DNA from: an uncultured Bacteroidota bacterium
GTDB lineage: Bacteria > Bacteroidota > Bacteroidia > B-17B0 > Aurantibacillaceae
Assembly: GCA_903923915.1 (NCBI GenBank)
Contig: CAIXZI010000645.1
Span: 1 to 9,037, forward strand
Direction of reading: 5' to 3'
DNA: 9,037 nt
Below are positions 4,607-9,037 of this stretch, piece by piece. Each line of letters begins with the position of its first letter. Position 1 is the first letter of the stretch. The notes under the pieces were generated by a model that did not search any database, was not told the origin of the DNA, and saw nothing but the letters and a program-made list of their open reading frames with translations. The translations under genes were made by a program, and so were the position numbers.

Positions 4607-6715
4607 GTGAAAAGATATTTACTCTATATATTTTTAATTTGCTGCTTTTTTAAAAGTGAGGCATCAAGTATTGATAAGGCTTATGAGGCTTTGCACGAGT
4701 ATAATTATTTTAAAGCTAAAAAACTTTTTTACAGCCAATTAAAAATGAGTAGGGCAGAGGCCTCTTTTGGCCTGGCTACTATTTATTATCGCAACGATAA
4801 TCCGTTTTACAACCTAGATAGCTCTTATAAGTATATAGATATTTGTAAAAATAGTTTCTCGGTTAAACAAATAAGTCTTTTTGTAAATGATAGTAACATA
4901 GCTACTTTACATGATTCTATTAGCCGGAAGGCGTATTTAATTTTCCTAAAGAATGTAACTATTCAATCGGCAGAAAAATACGCAAGCACTTTTTATAATT
5001 CAAAATATGTAGAAAATATTTTATGTAAGCGAGATAGCTTGGCATTTAACCAAATAAAAAACAGTTTACAATCTGATATAATTAAAGATTATATAAGGAT
5101 GTATCCGCAAAGCTGTTACCTTCAAAATGCCTTGTCTTTGTTGGATTACGCCATTTATCAAGAAATTACTGCTGCGAAAAATGATATTGCTTATTTAAAT
5201 TATATAAAACAAAATAGCAAAACAAAATACACACAGCAAGCCAAAGAAGAATTATTGGCATATTATATACAAACTAAAAATGCTACCGGAATTTATTATT
5301 ACATAAAAAATATAAATGCCACGTATTATTCATGGAATGCGCTTTTCAGCATAGAAATAAAAAATTATTCAGAAAAAAATCTGCAAATTTTTTTAGAAAA
5401 ATATCCCGATTATCCGGATAAAAAACAATTAGAAGAAGAATTTTCTTTTTGGCAAATACCTTTATTTAGCGTAAAAAATACAGGTAAATATGGATTTGTA
5501 GATAGTGCAGGCAAAATTTGTATTGAACCTATTTATGATGAAATAGAAGATTTTAAAGAAGGCTATGCCTTGGTAGAAAAAGATAATTTGTATGGTTATA
5601 TTAATAAGGCCGGACGAGTAAAAATTGACTTTCAGTTTACAGATGCTTCATCTTTTACACAACAAACGGCACTTGTTCAGCAAAATAAAACAAGTTTTTT
5701 AATTGATCATGCAGGTAAAAAAATATCTGCCGATTATGATGAAATAGCTGATTTTGCTGATAATATGGCTATTATAAAAAGGAATAATTTATACGGAGCT
5801 ATCAATTATACCGGAGAAGAAATTATTAAACCAAATTTTGCTACCCTTTCAGATTTTTCTGAAAACATGGCTGCGTTTACACAAAACAATAAATACGGGT
5901 TTATTAATAAACAAGGCTTTATCGTTATTGCACCGGTTTTTACCTGGGTTTCTGTATTTAAAAATAATCAATGTCGCGTTAAAATTGATAACCGTTTAGG
6001 GGTTATAAATAAGCGTGGAGATTTTATTATAGAACCGCTGTACGACTTTATTGACGAGCCTTTTAAAGGATTGTATGTTGTTGTGAAAAATAATTTATAC
6101 GGTTTTGTAGATTCATCGGGTTGCTATCTTTCTGAAATAAAATACAACTATAATCCTGCTTTAAAATCAACCGATCTTACCAATGGAATGCTTATGCGTC
6201 TTATAAAAAACAATAAAGAAGAGTTGCAGGATAAAAACGGGGTAAAATATTTTACGCAACAAAATTTTACTCAAATACAATTAAGTGAAAGTGATATAAT
6301 TGCAGGCTTCAAAAAAAATAAAATACAGTTTTACAATTCAAATAAAATAACGCCAATTAAATCAATTTATAACGCAGTTAATGTAGATAAAAATTATTGG
6401 TATGCTAATAATGATAAGGGTTGCAGCGTTTTTAATTTAAGTTTAAAAGAAAAATTATTCACCATAAAAGCAGATAAAGTTAAGCAGCTTAATGATGCGT
6501 ATTTTAGTTATGAAACCGATAATGGTTTTGGTATTATAAATAAAAACGGAGCAGTTGTTTTAGAAGCTTTTTTTGATGAAATAACACCTACTAAAATGCC
6601 ACATGTTTTTTACATAGAGCGCAAAGAAAAAGGTGCTTACTTTAACGTAAACACCTTTAAGTTTATTTGGCAAGAAAATGGGTTTAACCCAGCTTACATA
6701 GCTGATGAAGAGTAA
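4607..6715 (+). CDS. Exported WG-like-repeat protein with N-terminal helical (TPR-like) region, 702 residues
   Basis: The role is unknown; WG-repeat proteins are usually exported or surface proteins. The start is a GTG at 4607, because the next ATG is far inside and the GTG gives a good signal peptide (MKRYLLYIFLICCFF, cleavage near SEA-SS). Residues 22-285 are helical and TPR-like, for example AYEALHEYNYFKAKKLFYSQL and YAIYQEITAAKNDIAYLNYI. From 293 there are repeats of about 34 residues with core [KL]YGFI(N/D)xxG: at about 293, 328, 362, 395, 429, 463 and 497. A degenerate stretch follows (506-638), then another core, GFGIINKNG (640-648). The tryptophan of the usual WG motif is replaced throughout, mostly by Y. 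The 3' end overlaps the convergent universal stress gene by 22 bp. Confidence 0.9.
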   Translation: MKRYLLYIFLICCFFKSEASSIDKAYEALHEYNYFKAKKLFYSQLKMSRAEASFGLATIYYRNDNPFYNLDSSYKYIDICKNSFSVKQISLFVNDSNIATLHDSISRKAYLIFLKNVTIQSAEKYASTFYNSKYVENILCKRDSLAFNQIKNSLQSDIIKDYIRMYPQSCYLQNALSLLDYAIYQEITAAKNDIAYLNYIKQNSKTKYTQQAKEELLAYYIQTKNATGIYYYIKNINATYYSWNALFSIEIKNYSEKNLQIFLEKYPDYPDKKQLEEEFSFWQIPLFSVKNTGKYGFVDSAGKICIEPIYDEIEDFKEGYALVEKDNLYGYINKAGRVKIDFQFTDASSFTQQTALVQQNKTSFLIDHAGKKISADYDEIADFADNMAIIKRNNLYGAINYTGEEIIKPNFATLSDFSENMAAFTQNNKYGFINKQGFIVIAPVFTWVSVFKNNQCRVKIDNRLGVINKRGDFIIEPLYDFIDEPFKGLYVVVKNNLYGFVDSSGCYLSEIKYNYNPALKSTDLTNGMLMRLIKNNKEELQDKNGVKYFTQQNFTQIQLSESDIIAGFKKNKIQFYNSNKITPIKSIYNAVNVDKNYWYANNDKGCSVFNLSLKEKLFTIKADKVKQLNDAYFSYETDNGFGIINKNGAVVLEAFFDEITPTKMPHVFYIERKEKGAYFNVNTFKFIWQENGFNPAYIADEE
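5471..6550 (+). repeat. Array of diverged WG-like coding repeats, period about 34 residues (102 bp)
   Basis: Repeat cores KYGFVDSAG, LYGYINKAG, TSFLIDHAG, LYGAINYTG, KYGFINKQG, RLGVINKRG and LYGFVDSSG recur every 33-35 residues between residues 293 and 505. Each is followed by a hydrophobic strand, I[IV]xPxFD/YD, and the turn xDFxxxxA. A late copy, GFGIINKNG, lies at residues 640-648. DNA identity between copies is low, so this is an old protein repeat and not a recent tandem duplication. Confidence 0.8.
6621..6658 (-). terminator. Intrinsic terminator for the universal stress protein gene, inside the WG-repeat gene
   Basis: On the minus strand AAAGGTG (6658-6652) pairs with CACCTTT (6635-6629), seven pairs. 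After one mismatch TTAC pairs with GTAA around a 6-nt loop. The stem runs into a T-tract (CCTTTTTCTTT, ending at 6624). It lies 36 bp beyond the stop of the minus-strand stress gene at 6694. It is entirely inside the last 30 codons of the opposing WG-repeat gene. The plus-direction reading has a weaker T-tract and would precede the WG gene stop, so the minus direction is the sensible one. Confidence 0.65.
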
Positions 6716-7524
6716 CGTGAATCACGCTCTCTTGGGTTAATAGTCATTACCGGAATGTTTGAGATATCAATAACTTTTTGAGCCATTGTACCCAAAAACA
6801 TTTCTCTTACAGATAAGCCCGGTTTATTCATAATAACAATTAAATCGGTTTCAATTTTGTTAGCATACTCAACAACTGTTTCTGCAATGTTTTCGCTTGG
6901 CATTGTTTTGTTGCTACAAGTAACTCCTTTAGCTTTAATGTATTGTTTTACCTGATGTACGTATGCATGTAACTGGTTTTCATACTTCTCATCTTTTAAA
7001 GAGAACAAACCTAAAACACGAATAGCAGCACCAAAATATTTTGCAAATTCAATAGCTACATCTACTTTTTCGCGTGAATCGCGGGACAAATCTATTGGTA
7101 ATAAAATGTTTTCACAACCATCGCGTTGTTCTCTGCCTCTGATAGTAACTATCGGACAAGGACTTTTACGTACCATTTCTGATGCGCTATCAGATAAAAT
7201 ATCTTTTGATTTGATGTGAGATTCTACCCCCACAACAATCATTTTTGCGTTGGTTTCTTCGGCAACACGTATGGTTTCTTTATAAATATTACCTTTAATA
7301 TTCATAAAATCGCAAGGCACTTGGGCTTCTTCTTGTGTTTTTTTAGTTAGTGCTGTAATTTCATCAAAGCGTTCTTCGCCTTGTTTTTCATATACATGCA
7401 AAAGCAATAATTTAGAGTTGGTGTATCTTGCCAAATTATATGATTGACTGATAGCATAAATACTTTGCTCAGTAAAATCAAGTGGAATTATGATTACGTC
7501 TTTTGGTTCGTTGTTGTTATCCAT
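6694..7524 (-). CDS. Universal stress protein, tandem UspA domains
   Basis: The 276-residue cytoplasmic protein contains two Usp domains (about 1-130 and 136-266). Each begins with a strand ending in P(I/L)D (DVIIIPLDFTEQS at 9-21; ENILLPIDLSRDS at 138-150). Each closes with a strand pair (AKMIVVGVE ... SPCPIVTIRG; TDLIVIMNK ... SNIPVMTINP). The ATP-binding signature G-x2-G-x9-G-[ST] is degraded. The first domain has no G[ST]. The second has GLSVREMFLGT, where a G-x8-GT spacing and the loss of the first glycine suggest weak or no ATP binding. USPs typically support survival under starvation or oxygen limitation; the role here is inferred. The gene is convergent with the WG-repeat gene, with a 22-bp overlap. 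No convincing promoter was found upstream. Confidence 0.92.
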   Translation of the reverse strand: MDNNNEPKDVIIIPLDFTEQSIYAISQSYNLARYTNSKLLLLHVYEKQGEERFDEITALTKKTQEEAQVPCDFMNIKGNIYKETIRVAEETNAKMIVVGVESHIKSKDILSDSASEMVRKSPCPIVTIRGREQRDGCENILLPIDLSRDSREKVDVAIEFAKYFGAAIRVLGLFSLKDEKYENQLHAYVHQVKQYIKAKGVTCSNKTMPSENIAETVVEYANKIETDLIVIMNKPGLSVREMFLGTMAQKVIDISNIPVMTINPRERDSRYSSSAM

Positions 7525-7609
7525 AAAAATAGTTTACAATTTATTTATGCGAAAATAGTAAAAATAATTTAGAGCTGGTTTTTTTACGTTTTAGAAAGCT
7601 AATTTACAA

Positions 7610-7617
7610 TAACTTTG
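7610..7617 (+). promoter_or_regulatory. -7 box directly before a 35-residue ORF
   Basis: TAACTTTG, followed by C, is a perfect TAnnTTTG match ending 6 bp before the ATG at 7624, predicting a leaderless or nearly leaderless mRNA. No clear TTTG lies 19-21 bp upstream, so only half of the promoter pattern is met. Confidence 0.5.
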
Positions 7618-7623
7618 CTGCAA

Positions 7624-7731
7624 ATGGCACTAAAAGACCTCTTAAAAAAGTATCACCCTTATTTTGTTGATATTTGGCAATACTTAATAATTATTGTAGT
7701 GATGATACTTGCAGCTATTTTTATTCTTTAG
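7624..7731 (+). CDS. Tiny single-helix membrane protein, 35 residues
   Basis: This short ORF begins MALKDLLKKYHPYFVDIWQY and continues with a hydrophobic segment (LIIIVVMILAAIFIL) that runs to the stop codon. The layout is an amphipathic, basic N-terminus with a C-terminal membrane anchor. It fills the otherwise unexplained gap between the divergent stress-protein gene and the convergent TPR gene, ending 2 bp before the latter's stop. A perfect -7 box lies immediately upstream. I know no family for it. Support comes from position, promoter and composition, not homology. A chance ORF of this size in AT-rich DNA is possible. Confidence 0.55.
   Translation: MALKDLLKKYHPYFVDIWQYLIIIVVMILAAIFIL
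7644..7710 (-). terminator. Possible weak terminator for the TPR-protein gene
   Basis: On the minus strand AAGTATCA (7710-7703) and TGATACTT (7655-7648) form an 8-bp inverted repeat running into a T6 tract (7649-7644). The loop is long (47 nt) and the stem AT-rich. An alternative shorter-loop pairing uses AAGTAT further inside. It lies within the 35-residue ORF on the opposite strand. Confidence 0.25.
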
Positions 7732-7733
7732 AC

Positions 7734-9005
7734 TTACTTTTTCATCATTGCCCTCATTTTCTCAGCTTTATCGGGCTGATTAGTGATAAGGTATAATCTG
7801 TTAAGGTAAGTCATGGTTGTTTTATCGTTTGGATTTACTTCAATGGCTTTCTCAAACGCAGCAATAGATTTGTTAATCATTTCAGTTGATTTTGCCTCGC
7901 ATTCTTTTAATTTGGTGGCTTGTTTTATCAAATCATCGCAACGTTTGGTTTGCTCTGCACTCCAGTTATTATATAAAGTGCCAAGGTTATACCAAGCTTC
8001 GTAAAGTTTTGGGTCTAATTCGGTTGATTTTTTATAGCTTTCTTCAGCTTTACCCATTATTTCATCATAATTTTTAGGCTTATCTAAATCTTTTTTAGCA
8101 GCATAATCTCTTGGGTTTGCCATGCTGTAGTAAGCAATACCTTTAGCTAAATAAAACTTTGCATTTTTAGGGTCGCTGGCAATGGCTTTATCCAAATTAG
8201 CAAGTGCTTCTTGGTTTTTACCATGACTCATTAAATAATCTGTTTCGCGGTTCATTAAATCTACGTTAGTAGGAAACGCAGTACGACCAGCTTGCAGCGT
8301 TTGCATAGCACCAATGGTATCTTTTAATGCATTTTTTGCATCAAATAAATTGCCATAATTATATGGAGTAGCTACTTTTTCGTCGATGGCCTTTTGGTTG
8401 TAAAATTTAATTTTTTCATTATCTTTTTCTTTTTGAGCACAAATAATAGCATTGGTTAACTGGCTGGTATCTTTTTTGCCCATCATTTTAGATGCTTCAT
8501 AAGCCCCCTCAAAAAATTCCATCGCTTCTTTGTATTTGCCCACATTGTATTTACCAACGGCTAAATTATTTACATCGTTTAGCATTACCATACCCAGCAT
8601 GCCAAAATCTGCCTGATAAGATTTGTCTTTATCAAGCGTAGCTGCTTTTTCCATAGCTTTACCGGCTTCTTCATAATCAGCCGTAGATACAGCACCATAA
8701 GCTTTGGTAAGCCTTTCGTTTTTATTGGTAACAGTAGCGGGTACTTTTTTCTCTTCTTGTTCTAAATTATTTTTAAAAAGAGAATAATATATTTTAGAAC
8801 GATACACCCATGTTTTGGCTTTTTCTTTTGTGTCTTCATTATTGGTAGCTAAATCAATACATTCTTTGGCTTTCATCAAAGAAGAAACATCTTTACTAGT
8901 TTCATAATCTTGTAAACTGCGCCATGCGGTTTGAACTTTTGCACTTTGCGCAAATGCTACAACAGGTATGCTTAACGCGATAAATAATTTAGCTGTTTTT
9001 TTCAT
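7734..9005 (-). CDS. Exported tetratricopeptide-repeat protein, 423 residues
   Basis: The protein has a clear signal peptide: MKKTAK, a hydrophobic core (LFIALSIPVVAFA) and cleavage after AFA, just before QSAK. The mature part is all-helical with TPR-like units at about residues 150-175 (GKYNVGKYKEAMEFFEGAYEA), 252-295 (TDYLMSHGKNQEALANLDKAIASDP, then KFYLAKGIAYYSM), 315-348 (AEESYKKSTELDP, then EAWYNLGTLYNNW) and 375-420 (MINKSIAAFEKAIEVNPND, then NRLYLITNQPDKAEKM). Between residues 82 and 128 there is a lysine- and glutamate-rich helical region. TPR folds act as protein-binding scaffolds, here in the periplasm; the partner is unknown. The stop lies 2 bp from the convergent 35-residue ORF. 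No -7 box is visible in the 32 bp before the ATG at 9005, but the window ends there. Confidence 0.9.
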   Translation of the reverse strand: MKKTAKLFIALSIPVVAFAQSAKVQTAWRSLQDYETSKDVSSLMKAKECIDLATNNEDTKEKAKTWVYRSKIYYSLFKNNLEQEEKKVPATVTNKNERLTKAYGAVSTADYEEAGKAMEKAATLDKDKSYQADFGMLGMVMLNDVNNLAVGKYNVGKYKEAMEFFEGAYEASKMMGKKDTSQLTNAIICAQKEKDNEKIKFYNQKAIDEKVATPYNYGNLFDAKNALKDTIGAMQTLQAGRTAFPTNVDLMNRETDYLMSHGKNQEALANLDKAIASDPKNAKFYLAKGIAYYSMANPRDYAAKKDLDKPKNYDEIMGKAEESYKKSTELDPKLYEAWYNLGTLYNNWSAEQTKRCDDLIKQATKLKECEAKSTEMINKSIAAFEKAIEVNPNDKTTMTYLNRLYLITNQPDKAEKMRAMMKK

Positions 9006-9037
9006 ATTTGTTTATATAATGCTTTGGGTTAATCTAA

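Noticed and set aside
6708..6733. Stem-loop over the WG-repeat gene stop codon as a terminator
   Set aside because: Stems AAGAG/CTCTT and CGTG/CACG are real, but neither direction has a T-tract, so I did not call a terminator.
7525..7580. Promoter for the universal stress gene (minus-strand TATTTTCG)
   Set aside because: One mismatch in the -7 box and no -33 box at 19-21 bp; too weak in AT-rich DNA.
7813..8077. Two plus-strand ORFs of 63 codons inside the TPR gene
   Set aside because: These are antisense shadows of the TPR-protein codons.
1..9037. Search for CRISPR repeats, IS ends, tRNAs, prophage or defence gene clusters
   Set aside because: No spaced direct repeats, transposase-like ORFs, terminal inverted repeats, tRNA-like cloverleafs or recognisable defence domains were seen. 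The region reads as ordinary core chromosome.

Overview
This 9-kb, AT-rich window is almost certainly a chromosomal segment from a member of the Bacteroidota. Four kinds of evidence point there. The promoters match the Bacteroidota sigma-ABfrp pattern (TTTG, a gap of about 20 bp, then TAnnTTTG). The gene starts lack Shine-Dalgarno sequences and are preceded by A-rich stretches. The ribosomal gene order is rpsF-rpsR-rplI. One exported protein has a C-terminal domain resembling the sorting domains of the type IX secretion system, which is specific to this phylum. I cannot assign a genus. No mobile element, tRNA, rRNA, CRISPR array or phage block was seen, and no gap between genes exceeds about 130 bp.

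Layout: (1) Positions 1-1203 hold the ribosomal operon on the minus strand: rpsF (bS6), rpsR (bS18) and rplI (bL9, cut by the window edge). It has a near-consensus promoter and a leader that can fold into two stem-loops. (2) At 1204-1641, on the minus strand, is an unrecognised 145-residue protein. (3) At 1686-3547, on the plus strand, are a purM-type AIR synthase of the long, divergent kind and a CoA-pyrophosphatase-type Nudix hydrolase, joined by a TAATG overlap. (4) At 3522-4550, on the minus strand, are a 65-residue two-helix membrane protein and a 264-residue exported protein. (5) At 4607-6715, on the plus strand, is a 702-residue exported protein with an N-terminal helical part and about eight WG-like repeats lacking tryptophan. 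It diverges from the 65-residue gene, with abutting -7 boxes. (6) At 6694-7524, on the minus strand, is a tandem-domain universal stress protein. (7) At 7624-7731, on the plus strand, is a previously untracked 35-residue single-helix membrane ORF directly behind a perfect -7 box. (8) At 7734-9005, on the minus strand, is an exported TPR protein.

The genes do not form one obvious pathway. Ribosome assembly, purine synthesis, nucleotide housekeeping, stress response and several cell-envelope proteins lie side by side. I found no convincing new multi-gene system. The most interesting signals concern compact architecture. Convergent genes overlap at their 3' ends, and the apparent intrinsic terminators of the minus-strand genes lie inside the coding sequence of the opposing gene. 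There is also a back-to-back promoter pair and an untracked tiny membrane-protein gene.
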